Notes: generated by a model not told the origin, from the sequence alone. Shown: positions 25,362-34,880, counted from the stretch's first letter. The stretch: 64,000 nucleotides of DNA from Paenarthrobacter aurescens (GCF_041549525.1 NZ_CP157456.1:930001-994000); one strand, 5' to 3'. Translations and numbers: made by a program.

Positions 25362-26409
25362 ACAACCGCGCTCCGGATTCCCGATTGACGAGACAAGCAC
25401 GACGCCGGTGGGCGGCTTCCCGGGGATGGGCAGCACCGCGGCACCAGCGCCAGCCGTGACCGGGGCGGGTCTTGCCGCACCAGCAGCCGCCACCAAGGCG
25501 ACAACGCCAGCCCCACCTAAGCTGCCGCCGTCGACCCCTCCTGCCCTTGAGCCGCGCTCCACACGGGTGGCCACATCACGCCGTAAAAGCGGCGATAGTT
25601 GGTGGGAACGCGTCCGCTTCGAGGTGACCGATGCAGTGACCTCCGGATCGTTGTCCGAGCGGCTCATCAGGGCAAGCTCAGCCGTTGAAGCCCCCATCAC
25701 CACCGGGCGGCGAATAGTGGTTTTGGGCACGGCGGGTGGCGTGGCAACCACCACCGTTGCGGCGATGCTGGCAAAACTGCTCGGCAGCATCCGTCAGGAA
25801 CCCGTCATCGCTATAGACGCCACTGATCACAGTGGAAATTTGATGCGATACCTCGGTGCATCGCAGGTGGCCCCGTTGGCCAAGCTGATGCATCAGTTCC
25901 GCACAGAACCCGTGCGGACGCTTCCGGATGCCGTCAAGAACGCAGCAGCCTGCGGCAGTCAGGTCTTCGCGGCGGGCAGGGCTGACGTTCCTGCCTTGGC
26001 GGACCAACCGCTCGGCTTACAGGAGTGGACAGATGTGTCATCTACGTTCTCGCGCTTTATGGCGGTAACAATCGTCGACGGCGGCGCCTCGCCTTTGTCC
26101 CGACACGCGGCGGCGCTTCTGGAGACTGCGCACGCCGTGGTGCTGGTTGCACCGCCGGGTAACCCGGAGGCCGCAAAACTCGCATCCATTCAAGAGTCCT
26201 TGAACAGCACTTTCCCGGACGTCCAACAGGTGACCGCGGTGGTCCGTTCCCGCCAGAGTCACGATGCCGCAGTGCGCGACGGCGTGCTGCCCTATGACCG
26301 GCACCTGGCCAGTGGCAGCAGCCTTCAACTCAGCCGTCTGGGCTCCCGAACCAGGATCGCCGCCACGGAACTGACCGGCAAGGCCCTGATGGCCGCGAAC
26401 AGGGCATGA
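25354..26409 (+). CDS. MinD/ParA-like protein with degenerate P-loop, T7SS-associated
   Basis: A 351-aa protein. Residues 1-75 are Pro/Ala-rich and disordered-looking. From about residue 114 there is a MinD-like fold: VVLGTAGGVATTTVAAMLAK replaces the normal KGGxGKTT, so the P-loop lysines are missing; PVIAIDATDHSGNLMRYLGA is the switch I region, and FMAVTIVDGGASPLS the Walker B strand. It probably binds nucleotide poorly, or acts as a structural partner for the canonical ATPase at 31705-32970. It begins with a TTG, 5 nt after GGACAG, overlapping the eccD end. EspI-like proteins of ESX-1 share a Pro-rich plus ATPase layout. Confidence 0.78.
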   Translation: MGEQPRSGFPIDETSTTPVGGFPGMGSTAAPAPAVTGAGLAAPAAATKATTPAPPKLPPSTPPALEPRSTRVATSRRKSGDSWWERVRFEVTDAVTSGSLSERLIRASSAVEAPITTGRRIVVLGTAGGVATTTVAAMLAKLLGSIRQEPVIAIDATDHSGNLMRYLGASQVAPLAKLMHQFRTEPVRTLPDAVKNAAACGSQVFAAGRADVPALADQPLGLQEWTDVSSTFSRFMAVTIVDGGASPLSRHAAALLETAHAVVLVAPPGNPEAAKLASIQESLNSTFPDVQQVTAVVRSRQSHDAAVRDGVLPYDRHLASGSSLQLSRLGSRTRIAATELTGKALMAANRA

Positions 26410-26413
26410 GCGC

Positions 26414-29400
26414 ATGACCACACGGATCGTCCACCGCCCTGCCAGGACCACACTTCCTGAAAAGACGCCTGAAGCTGCACTGCTGGATGCCCCACCGCAG
26501 CTGGCCGGGGGAGCAGGCGGGATGAACCTCCTTGCCCTGGTGCCCATGTTGGGAGCCGCTACGTCGGTGACGGTGATGATGCTTTTCCGGGGCTCGTCTT
26601 TGGCCGGCATTGGCGCGATCATGATGGTGGCCACGGTCCTTGCTTCGGTTGTGCTCATGTTTTCCCAGCGCGGTAAGGCCACCCGTCAGAGGGCGGCCAA
26701 GCGGAGACTGTATATGGACTACCTCAGGCGCCGCCGCTCTGATTTTGAGTCAGAGGAACAGCGTGCACGGTCTGGGGCAAATGCGGCGCATCCGCCGGTG
26801 AGCCGCTTGGTGCAAAGCGTGGTCAACCATCCCCACCGGCTTTGGGAACGTCGCAGGACGAGTCCTGACTTCCTGGTCACCCGGTTCGGCACCGGCAGTG
26901 TTCCGCGCAGACCCATCACGATTCAGGACAGCGGCGATGCTGTTGAACGTCCGGATGCCTTCATGCTCTCTGAAGCCGAACAGCTTCGCCAACGCTTTGG
27001 CAGCAATCCGGATATGCCGCTGACGCTGCCGCTGGCTGCGGTGTCCGACGTATCAATCGTGGGGGACCGGGAAACGGCACTAATCGTCTGCCGCGGCCTG
27101 CTCTGCCAGCTTTCTGCCGCACAATCTCCCGAGGATGTGGAGTTGGCGATTGTTGTTGGTGATGACCAGCTGGAGGACTGGGAATGGACCAAATGGCTGC
27201 CCCACCTACAGGAGCGGGGAACCCTGCGAAGGGCGGGTTCACTGGCTGAGCTGGCCGGCCTGCTGGAAGGTTCCATGGGTGCGCGGCTCACGGCGGTGAA
27301 CAGCGCCGCCCGCAACTTCCAGCAAGTTCCCGCGGATGCCCTTCCTAGGCTGATTATCATTACGGACCTTCCAGGGCAGAACGCCGGGGCGCTCCCTGGA
27401 GTGCCTGCTGACCTTCCCCTAACCAAGCTTGCGGTGACCCGGATCCATGTGTTGGCTGAGCAGCAACAAGAGCCGGAACGGGTTGACCTCCGTCTGATGG
27501 TCTCGCCCGACGCACTGAGTATGGAAGCTACTGCCACCGGCCAAACCATGCAGGGCGTTGCTGATGGCGTGTCTCCTGTGGTTGCCGAATCCGTAGCCAG
27601 GGCCTTGGCTCCGCTGCGTCTTTCGGAGTTGTCCCACGAATTCGGCGAGCACAAGTCCTCGCGGAGCTACGCCGAGGCCCTCGGTCTGAGCGACTACACG
27701 GCCGAGGCCATGCTCCAGTCGTGGAAGAGCCAACGAGGCTCGGATTTCCTGAGGGTTGCCATCGGAGAAGACGAGGACGGAACACCGGTCCACCTGGATC
27801 TAAAGGAACCGGCCCAGCAAGGCATGGGACCGCACGGGCTCTGCGTGGGAGCAACCGGTTCGGGCAAATCCGAACTCCTGCGCACAATAGTCCTGTCGTT
27901 GATCGCCACACATTCCCCCGAGGACCTGAGCATGGTCCTGGTGGACTACAAGGGCGGCGCAACGTTCGCCCCCTTCGAGGCCGCCCCTCATGTTTCAGGT
28001 TTGGTCACTAACCTGGTCAGCGATGCCAGCCTGGTGGACAGAATCTATTCCAGCCTCGCGGGAGAGGTTAAACGCCGGCAGGAGTTGCTGAAGAACGGTG
28101 GCGACTTTGCCCACATCAACGATTACCGGAGCGCCCGGAGCAGGACCCCGGACAACCCGGCCCTTGCTGAACCGCTGCCCTACTTGTTCGTGTGCATCGA
28201 CGAGTTCGGGGAGTTGCTCACCGCACGTGCTGACTTCATCGATCTCTTGCTCTCCATCGGCAGGATTGGGCGTTCGATCGGCATCCACCTGCTCCTGGCT
28301 TCCCAGAAAGTGGAGCAAGGCATGCTCCGCGGCCTCGATACCTACCTGGCCTACCGGATAGCACTCCACACCAATTCGGAAAGCGAAAGCCGCACCATCA
28401 TTGATGTCCCCGATGCCTATCACCTGCCCAGCACCCCGGGCCACGGCATCCTCAAAGTGGACACCACCGTGTTCAAGCGATTCCGTGCAGCCTACGTCTC
28501 CGGCGCCTTGCCCCTGGCGGAGGACGACGCCGTCGATTCAGTGACGGAGTCAGTCCCCGTGCAGACCTTCCACCTGGCAGAAGAAACCGTCAACGGGGTG
28601 CCCGATCCGGTCCTGATAAACAGCACCATGACGCGGGGCGTTCCCGTAGAGGGCAAGCGCCCCTCAAACCAGGCAGAAAGTGCAACCATCCTCTCCGCCG
28701 TCGTAGGTTTCGCCGCACAGCAACCGCGATCAACGCCACCGGTGTGGCTTCCGCCCCTGCCGGTTGCTGTGTCCCTGGCGGGAACCGGCGCCTCACTGGA
28801 CCTCACGTCCACAGGCCCCAGGCTCGGCCAACCGCAATACCTCAGTCCCGCAATCGGGATCCTTGATGACCCGGCCCGGCAGTGGCAAGGACCGTGGCAC
28901 CTTGATCTCACCGCCCGAGGCGGCAACCTCGCGATCATCGGTGCCCCGCAAAGCGGCAAGTCCACCGCGCTGCGCACCATCGCGGCGTCTCTGGCCTTGA
29001 GCCATGGGGTGGAGGACGTCAATATCTACGCGGTGGACCTCCTGGGCAATGCGCTCGCAGGGCTGGCGACGCTGCCGCATTGCAGTGGGGCGGCCGGCCG
29101 TGGCAACAGGGAGCTGCTTCGGAGGACCATTGAAGAGGTCCAAGGCCTGCTGAATGTCCGGCAATCCGTGTTCGATCACCACAAGCTGGATTCACTCCAA
29201 GGGATGCGTGCGCTCCGGTCCAGGGGTGGGCTTGGGGAGCTGGCATGCACCGATGCTTTCCTTCTCATCGACGGTTTTGGAAGCCTGACCTCCGAGTTCC
29301 CTGAACTGGAGGACTCGGTCCACGACATCATGACCCGCGGCAGCACTCTGGGCGTCCACGTCCTGGTCAGCCTACGGAGCTGGTCCGAGGTACGGATGTC

Positions 29401-30388
29401 CCGGCAATCACTCTTGGGAACAAGGATTGAGCTGCACCTTGCCGATCCCGCGGATTCACTGGACCGCCGCCTCGCAACAACACTTGGGGCAAACCGTCCC
29501 GGACGCGCACTGACCATGGATAAGACCATTGGTCACTTTGCCCTACCGTCGTTGTCCCCAACGCCGGATCGGGACAATGCCGGGCAGGAACTGGCCGAGC
29601 TCGGTGGGGTTTTGGGCCAGTACAGCCCGCTGACCGCGCCTCCCGTACGCGTCTTGCCTGCACTGACCCGGCTTTCGCCGGATCACAGTCCGGGCGGCGG
29701 CAGCATAGCGCTTGGCATTCGGGAGCACGACGCCGGCATCGAGAACCTTGATCTGTTGGGCACGGACAGGGGAGCCGTGGTGATTGGTGACCCCGAAACC
29801 GGCCGGACCAACCTGCTGAGGACTGCGGCCTCACAGCTGATGGCATCCCACGAACCGGGTCAACTGGCCTTTGCGGTGTTCGATCCTCGCCAACAGCTGC
29901 AGGACTTCATCCCTGACGAGTATCTGGGCGAGTATGCCTCCAACGGGCAAAAGGCAGCCCAGCTGGCCGAGTTCGTTGCGGGGCAGGCACGGGACAGGTT
30001 AGGGGACGGAAGCACGGCACCAGTGCGTTCGCCAAAGATCGTGCTCTTGGTGGACGACTACGACATTCTGGCGGCTACCGGAAACCAGCCCCTGCGTGCT
30101 TTGGCAAGCTACCTTCCCTCCGGTGCCGACATTGGACTTTTCGCCATGGTCACCAGCAGGACCACCGGCAGCGGCATGATGATGCACGACTCCTTCATTG
30201 CCAGTCTCCGGGCCGCCGGCGCCCCCGTCATCCTGTTCTCGGGCGACCGCTCAGAAGGAGTGGTCGCCAACGGTGAACGTCCTGTTCCGCTACCTGCGGG
30301 CAGGGCAAGGATTCTTCGCACCAGCCGCCCCCCTGTGACCGTCCAGACCTTCCACCACCATCATGAGGTTGTTCACCATGAGCTATGA
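26414..30388 (+). CDS. eccC: Type VII secretion FtsK/SpoIIIE ATPase EccC
   Basis: A 1324-aa single-chain EccC (EccCa and EccCb fused). Two membrane spans are at about residues 37-80. Three ATPase domains follow: D1 has Walker A GATGSGKS (about 479-486) and Walker B FVCIDEF (about 592-598) with the catalytic Glu; D2 has GAPQSGKST (about 843) but LLIDGFG in Walker B; D3 has GDPETGRTN (about 1125) with Arg in place of Lys, and LLVDDYD. Only D1 looks catalytically complete. The C terminus is His-rich (HHHHEVVHHEL). It powers export and recognises WXG100 substrates with its last domain. Confidence 0.94.
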   Translation: MTTRIVHRPARTTLPEKTPEAALLDAPPQLAGGAGGMNLLALVPMLGAATSVTVMMLFRGSSLAGIGAIMMVATVLASVVLMFSQRGKATRQRAAKRRLYMDYLRRRRSDFESEEQRARSGANAAHPPVSRLVQSVVNHPHRLWERRRTSPDFLVTRFGTGSVPRRPITIQDSGDAVERPDAFMLSEAEQLRQRFGSNPDMPLTLPLAAVSDVSIVGDRETALIVCRGLLCQLSAAQSPEDVELAIVVGDDQLEDWEWTKWLPHLQERGTLRRAGSLAELAGLLEGSMGARLTAVNSAARNFQQVPADALPRLIIITDLPGQNAGALPGVPADLPLTKLAVTRIHVLAEQQQEPERVDLRLMVSPDALSMEATATGQTMQGVADGVSPVVAESVARALAPLRLSELSHEFGEHKSSRSYAEALGLSDYTAEAMLQSWKSQRGSDFLRVAIGEDEDGTPVHLDLKEPAQQGMGPHGLCVGATGSGKSELLRTIVLSLIATHSPEDLSMVLVDYKGGATFAPFEAAPHVSGLVTNLVSDASLVDRIYSSLAGEVKRRQELLKNGGDFAHINDYRSARSRTPDNPALAEPLPYLFVCIDEFGELLTARADFIDLLLSIGRIGRSIGIHLLLASQKVEQGMLRGLDTYLAYRIALHTNSESESRTIIDVPDAYHLPSTPGHGILKVDTTVFKRFRAAYVSGALPLAEDDAVDSVTESVPVQTFHLAEETVNGVPDPVLINSTMTRGVPVEGKRPSNQAESATILSAVVGFAAQQPRSTPPVWLPPLPVAVSLAGTGASLDLTSTGPRLGQPQYLSPAIGILDDPARQWQGPWHLDLTARGGNLAIIGAPQSGKSTALRTIAASLALSHGVEDVNIYAVDLLGNALAGLATLPHCSGAAGRGNRELLRRTIEEVQGLLNVRQSVFDHHKLDSLQGMRALRSRGGLGELACTDAFLLIDGFGSLTSEFPELEDSVHDIMTRGSTLGVHVLVSLRSWSEVRMSRQSLLGTRIELHLADPADSLDRRLATTLGANRPGRALTMDKTIGHFALPSLSPTPDRDNAGQELAELGGVLGQYSPLTAPPVRVLPALTRLSPDHSPGGGSIALGIREHDAGIENLDLLGTDRGAVVIGDPETGRTNLLRTAASQLMASHEPGQLAFAVFDPRQQLQDFIPDEYLGEYASNGQKAAQLAEFVAGQARDRLGDGSTAPVRSPKIVLLVDDYDILAATGNQPLRALASYLPSGADIGLFAMVTSRTTGSGMMMHDSFIASLRAAGAPVILFSGDRSEGVVANGERPVPLPAGRARILRTSRPPVTVQTFHHHHEVVHHEL

Positions 30389-30758
30389 CTTTCACCTGAT
30401 TTGCGATCAAGACCCTCGCGAAGGTCGCTTTGAGTATGCGTGCGGCGAGTTCGAAAACAAGTTCTTTGTCAACGCAGTGGAGGGCTCCGAGAACCTCGTG
30501 GTGAACCTCGCGGGGGAAGATCTGGGGCTCATCAGCGTTCCCCTGAACGTGCCGAATTCTGAAGTGCGCCGGGTCTTTGGTGAGGAGGTAGCCCACCAGC
30601 TTGCCGGTGACGCCTGGGTCTCTGAGGTCAACTGCCCTTATGACAAAGACACCGCCGAAGCCGTGCGCGCCTTCCTCATGATCACGGTGATCGGAACCAA
30701 AGGACTTCTCATTGATCCGCAGTCCAACGAGGTCATCAACGCGGAATGGGGAGCATGA
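30378..30758 (+). CDS. Hypothetical protein of the T7SS operon
   Basis: A 126-aa acidic protein without signal or membrane span, starting MSYDFHLICDQDPREG. Its ATG lies 11 bp inside the eccC stop with a GAGG site 9 nt upstream, and its stop overlaps the DUF6177 start, so it belongs to the operon. The fold looks alpha/beta (strands SENLVVNLAGEDLGLISVP; helix TAEAVRAFLMITVIG). I do not recognise it. By position it could be a cytosolic chaperone or assembly factor. Confidence 0.7.
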   Translation: MSYDFHLICDQDPREGRFEYACGEFENKFFVNAVEGSENLVVNLAGEDLGLISVPLNVPNSEVRRVFGEEVAHQLAGDAWVSEVNCPYDKDTAEAVRAFLMITVIGTKGLLIDPQSNEVINAEWGA

Positions 30759-31699
30759 GTTCAATACCGTGGGTGCCCGTTCCAACTCCAGCGGCCCGTC
30801 CCTGGCTTAGCAGGACGCTGCGCAGGGACCTGCAGCACGCTGCGGCTGCGTCGGCGGGAAACGGCATTGTCGCCCTTCAGACACGAGCCGATGCGGCCAT
30901 CACTTACCCGCTGCTGGCATTTCTCAAAGCCGCGGGAATCCCATGGTTTGCGGAAGACCTCAACGGTGAGGTGCGCGACGCCCTGGCGGCGGCCGACGCC
31001 GCTCAGTTCAGCGACACCGCTGCGGCGAGCGGCCCGCCTGCGGTGAGTCCCGCCGTCGTGATCCGAGGCAGCGTGCTGCATGCTGCCTCAGGTGACCTGA
31101 TACTGGGAACTTTTACGTCCAGGATGTTGGCAGCCGCCGGGTGCACTCCGGAATATCTGGGTCCCGCAGAGCCGCTTCAGCAGAGGTGGAATGAAGCGGC
31201 GCTTACTGCCTGGCTGCGCGAAACCATGCCTTTGGGGATTGCCGTTCTGTCCGGGCGGGGCTTTGCTGGAGTAGTGACGGCCTACCGCACGGATTCAGGA
31301 GTGGTGGAGGCGTTCGATGTATTGATGTCAGCCCCTTCCAGCAGTGCTCTTCCAGATCTTGTAACCCTTGAGGCTGCAGCCGTGGAAGCCAATGCACAGG
31401 AACTAACGGTGGAACTACACTTTGGCGCCTCCGGGCTAAGCATCCCCGTCGGCGGGGACGCCATGAGGGTTCCGCAGTTGCTGGTACTGGGGCCATCGCT
31501 GCACAGAGGTGTTCCCGAAGCGGCGGAACTGGATACTGCCGGGGCGGCCGCGGCGCTCCGTGGACACGTCCCCTTCCAGCATCTGGCCGTCCGATACCCG
31601 ACGGCTTCCACCTGGGATGGTGGAAAAGCCCGCCGCGCCCAGGAGCTCATCCTCGGAGCGGCGCAGGGCAAAGCACAGGGTAACCCCCAGGGCCGGTAG
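30755..31699 (+). CDS. DUF6177 family protein (T7SS operon)
   Basis: A 314-aa protein resembling the DUF6177 proteins that accompany actinobacterial ESX-like clusters. No signal or membrane segment is evident; recognisable blocks are ADAAITYPLLAFLKAAGIPW (early) and TPEYLGPAEPLQQRWNEAAL (middle). Function is unknown. The ATG at 30755 overlaps the previous stop (ATGA); an ATG three codons earlier is possible. It is the last gene of the rightward unit and ends 5 bp from the end of the convergent ATPase gene. Confidence 0.72.
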   Translation: MSSIPWVPVPTPAARPWLSRTLRRDLQHAAAASAGNGIVALQTRADAAITYPLLAFLKAAGIPWFAEDLNGEVRDALAAADAAQFSDTAAASGPPAVSPAVVIRGSVLHAASGDLILGTFTSRMLAAAGCTPEYLGPAEPLQQRWNEAALTAWLRETMPLGIAVLSGRGFAGVVTAYRTDSGVVEAFDVLMSAPSSSALPDLVTLEAAAVEANAQELTVELHFGASGLSIPVGGDAMRVPQLLVLGPSLHRGVPEAAELDTAGAAAALRGHVPFQHLAVRYPTASTWDGGKARRAQELILGAAQGKAQGNPQGR

Positions 31700-31704
31700 C
31701 CGGC

Positions 31705-32970
31705 CTAGATGTAGCCGTCCACGATCGCGGCGGCTATCTCCTTGTAGGCCCTGCGGGTCCCGGCCGAAATCTTGTCCAACGAAATGCGGTCACCATCGGC
31801 GACGCCGCGATCGTGCGGGACTGTAATGAGTTGCCGGCAGAAGCCTGCGAGGTGCTCTTCAATGGCACGCTTATTGACCCGGCTGGAAACTTGGTCCTTG
31901 TCCGTGACCACCACAATGGCGTTTCTGGCCAGATTCTCATACCCATGGTCGGCAAGCCACTGGAGGGTATTGCGGGCACGCTTGGCACCGCTCACGGCAT
32001 AGCCGGACGCGATAACCAAGTTGGTGGCTTCCGGGAGCACTCCGGCCATGGCCGGATGTGACACGCCCGTGCCGCAGTCAGTGAGAGTCACCGAGTAGTA
32101 CTGGGACACCAAGTGTTTGATCTTCAGGTATTCAGCAGCCGTCAGGGCATCGGATAACGCGGGATCCTGCTCGCCTGCCACCAAATGCAGTCTGTTGGCG
32201 TGATGCATGTAGTCGGTGAGCATTGTCAGCGACGTGATCTTTTCGATGTCCCGGACAATATCCGTGATGGTGCGCGGCTTGACCTTCTGATAGAGCATTT
32301 CGCCGAGTGCGCGTTCGGCCAGGTCCCCGCTATCAGGGTTGGCGTCGATGGCGCACGGGTGGTCGCCGCGGTATTCGGCGAGAATCATGCCCACGCCCAC
32401 GGTGGTGGAGGTCTTGCCGATTCCGCCCTTGAGGCTGAGGACCGCTGTGTTGAAGCTGCCGGAGAGCGGACGGGCGATCCGGCGTTCCAGCTCGGCCTCG
32501 TCCTGGTCCCTGGCGCTGGGGCCGAGGTTCACGAAACCACCCGTAGCCGAATACAGGGCGCCGCGGAAGCCCGTGGTGGGACGTGGCCTGTCCGGCCGGA
32601 CGAACTGTGTCTCAAGGTGCGTCGAACCGTAGCTTGGGGTTGTCGGAGGAGCCACCACCGAGTCTGAAGGAGCCACCACCGAGTCTGCAGGGGCTTCTGC
32701 CGAGTCTGCCGGAGTGCTGTCTACGGCACCCGGGAATCCTGTCACCGCTTCGGCGCGACCGTCCGGATGCACGTGGAACCGGCCTTCCTGGCCCTTGACA
32801 TGGTCTACCGCATCCGCCAGAACAGGCGCTCCGGACGACTTGGCATAGTCAGCAAGCACCGCTATTGCAGCCGAGTAAGGATCAGTTCCCTCGGGCGGAG
32901 AGATGGCCTCGCCACCTACTGTTACCCTGCCGTCGGCAAACACTTCGACGCGTGTGGACCCCAGTTCCAT
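31705..32970 (-). CDS. MinD/ParA-family ATPase, EspI-like (T7SS-associated)
   Basis: A 421-aa protein. Residues 1-80 form a small acidic domain (RVEVFADGRVTVGGEAISPP); 95-130 is a Ser/Ala/Pro linker built of tandem repeats (ADSVVAPSDSVVAP); from about 180 a canonical deviant Walker A, LSLKGGIGKTSTTVGVG, then CAIDANPDSGDLAERAL and a Walker B strand VTLTDCGTGVS. Lipid or EccC-linked regulation of export is plausible, as for EspI of ESX-1, but this is inference. It is convergent to the secretion operon. The ATG at 32970 has GAAGGG 8 nt upstream. Confidence 0.82.
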   Translation of the reverse strand: MELGSTRVEVFADGRVTVGGEAISPPEGTDPYSAAIAVLADYAKSSGAPVLADAVDHVKGQEGRFHVHPDGRAEAVTGFPGAVDSTPADSAEAPADSVVAPSDSVVAPPTTPSYGSTHLETQFVRPDRPRPTTGFRGALYSATGGFVNLGPSARDQDEAELERRIARPLSGSFNTAVLSLKGGIGKTSTTVGVGMILAEYRGDHPCAIDANPDSGDLAERALGEMLYQKVKPRTITDIVRDIEKITSLTMLTDYMHHANRLHLVAGEQDPALSDALTAAEYLKIKHLVSQYYSVTLTDCGTGVSHPAMAGVLPEATNLVIASGYAVSGAKRARNTLQWLADHGYENLARNAIVVVTDKDQVSSRVNKRAIEEHLAGFCRQLITVPHDRGVADGDRISLDKISAGTRRAYKEIAAAIVDGYI

Positions 32971-33075
32971 CGCTGTACCCTTCGATATTCCGCAGTGCAT
33001 CTGGTGACGCTCCAACCAGTGATACTAGCCGGGGTGGGCATGGCGGGTCATGTCACGTGTCCCGCCCAAGTACAT

Positions 33076-33846
33076 TCAGGACGAGGGCAAACCGGTCAAC
33101 GAGGCATTCATGGTGGTCAGTCTGTTGTTCTCGTCGAACGCAATAGTGGCCTGGCCGTCGTCGAACGTCACCTCAAGGGTGCCCGGTGACGGTTCGGTGA
33201 CCGGTGTTTGAAGCCGAAAGCGGGCGTAGCTTTCCACGGCTCGGCGGTGGTCCTCGATCATGCCGGCGGCCACCGCCTCCATGAAGCGCATCTGGAATGT
33301 GAGGGCTGATGGCGGCCCCAGCTCCAGGCTGCCGTGGTTATAGGCAACCACGGCCATGGAGCCCCTGCCGATGTCGGACGTGAAGTGATTCGCCCGGCCG
33401 GTGATCATTTTCACTGCAGTGGCAATCTTGAAGGCCACCAGAGTTGATCCGGCCTTTTCTGCGCTGAGCCTGAATTCCTCATCCGCGAATGCAGGGACGA
33501 TGCTTTCGAAGGGAACCTCACCACTGGTCAGTTCCTCAATGCCGTAGTGCCGGCCGAATGCTACAACCTGGTCAAAGACTGCCTTCTGGGCAGGCGTCGC
33601 CGCAACATTGGGATTGGCCCATGCCCACAGGAAAGTCTTGGGACCAGGGCCGGACGTTCCCACAAAAGCAGTCTGCAAATGCTTTGAGCTTCTCCCGGGA
33701 AAGTGGAACTCCACACTGGCGAACTGATCGGCAGTGTGCCAACGCTCGTAGCCCCATTCCTCAAAACGATCATCCTGCATGTGATGGGTTTCGAGGAAAA
33801 GGATGGCACCGTCGTCGACGATGTTTTGGAAGGTCAGCTCAGTCAT
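33076..33846 (-). CDS. DUF6882 domain-containing protein
   Basis: A 256-aa soluble protein. The block TFLWAWANPNVAATPAQKAV (about 72-91) with its WAWAN core is what I associate with DUF6882. An AFKIATAVKMITGRANHFTS region and the terminal strand TIAFDENNRLTTMNASLTGL follow. The family has no known function. It lies between the T7SS island and the next genes on the same strand as the EspI-like ATPase, with a 105-bp gap. An ATG six codons earlier is an alternative start. Confidence 0.65.
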   Translation of the reverse strand: MTELTFQNIVDDGAILFLETHHMQDDRFEEWGYERWHTADQFASVEFHFPGRSSKHLQTAFVGTSGPGPKTFLWAWANPNVAATPAQKAVFDQVVAFGRHYGIEELTSGEVPFESIVPAFADEEFRLSAEKAGSTLVAFKIATAVKMITGRANHFTSDIGRGSMAVVAYNHGSLELGPPSALTFQMRFMEAVAAGMIEDHRRAVESYARFRLQTPVTEPSPGTLEVTFDDGQATIAFDENNRLTTMNASLTGLPSS

Positions 33847-33934
33847 GGGACCCAGCCTAGACATGGGGCCGGACAGTGAAGCAAGTCAAGAAGGCCGGTT
33901 GTTGATAAGTGTCTCTTGACGCTGATGCTGAAAG

Positions 33935-34465
33935 TTACGTGTGGCTGTAAATCGTGCGCCAATGTCCGGGAAAGTTCTCTTCGACCGCCGCAAAAAGTTC
34001 TTCGTGGTCCCAGGCGTAAAGGGCAATTGCGAGGTTGCCGTGCGCCACTCGGGAATGCTCATCAGCGAAGTCCACCACCGGTTTCTCTTCCCCGCATGCG
34101 TCACAGGAGACGCTCGGCTGCGTCCCAAGTGTCCAGTCGGTGGCGGCCCAGTCGCTATAAGCGTCAAACAGGATGTCTTCATCCAGCGTCTCACCGCATG
34201 CCGGGCAGGAGGGAGGAGCGAAATTCTCTCCCATGGAGTAACCATCCCGGTCATGAATCAGGGTCAAATTGCTGGTTTCCTTTGCGAGCCCTCGCTCAAG
34301 GGCCCGCGGTCCGGGTGTCAGGCAAAGACCCTCCACCCAATCGGACTCCCGTTCGGCACCCACCCATCCGGTGGTGACCAGCCATTCTTGAAGCCGATGG
34401 ACGGCACTGTCCGCCTCTGCTGAAGAAGCAGAAAGATCCACCAGGTACCAGATGTGTACGCTCAC
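33935..34465 (-). CDS. Hypothetical protein with two CxxC zinc-ribbon-like motifs
   Basis: A 176-aa protein. Two cysteine pairs, CPAC (about 87-90) and CDAC (about 120-123), could hold one zinc ion. The N-terminal part is HIWYLVDLSASSAEADSAVH and the C-terminal part ends with aromatic-rich YAWDHEELFAAVEENFPGHW. A GTG start at 34465 has a strong GAGGGG site 8 nt upstream. Similar proteins with this layout occur near polymorphic-toxin loci as possible immunity-like proteins, but I cannot assign a family. Confidence 0.65.
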   Translation of the reverse strand: MSVHIWYLVDLSASSAEADSAVHRLQEWLVTTGWVGAERESDWVEGLCLTPGPRALERGLAKETSNLTLIHDRDGYSMGENFAPPSCPACGETLDEDILFDAYSDWAATDWTLGTQPSVSCDACGEEKPVVDFADEHSRVAHGNLAIALYAWDHEELFAAVEENFPGHWRTIYSHT

Positions 34466-34543
34466 GATTCAGCCCCTCAAAAGTCGACTACTCGTTTGGA
34501 TACTACCCAACCTGCGCAGCGACTTACGGGTATTGAGGGTCAG

Positions 34544-34762
34544 CTAGTGCCGTCCGCTGGTCCGCGCCATCAAAGCCTGGAGGTCTTCGGCAACCTTGGC
34601 TACCTCTCGCTGCCGGGAGGTGCGTGCAGGCTTGGATCCATGTGTGGCTGGGCGAGCCGGCCTGTTGTTTGTGCGGCTTTGGCGGTGGACTTGAGGATCG
34701 CGGGCGGGCGCGTCTACGGTGACGGCGCCCTGCAGGGGATCGTGGAAAAGAGGGAAGCTCAT
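34544..34762 (-). CDS. Small hypothetical protein
   Basis: A 72-aa basic protein (SKPARTSRQREVAKVAEDLQ near the end) with AGGATC about 9 nt before the ATG. No signal, membrane span or family is recognised. It lies alone between the zinc-ribbon-like gene and the MarR gene on the same strand. Confidence 0.45.
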   Translation of the reverse strand: MSFPLFHDPLQGAVTVDAPARDPQVHRQSRTNNRPARPATHGSKPARTSRQREVAKVAEDLQALMARTSGRH

Positions 34763-34880
34763 AGTTTCAGATCCTGACAGAACCGCCCGTCAGCCGGTAT
34801 GGACAGGTGCATACGTGAGCCAGGTTCTGCTGTGCAGATGTCCATCGGGCTGCCTCAGCTAGCGCCGGGCAGCACTCAAG

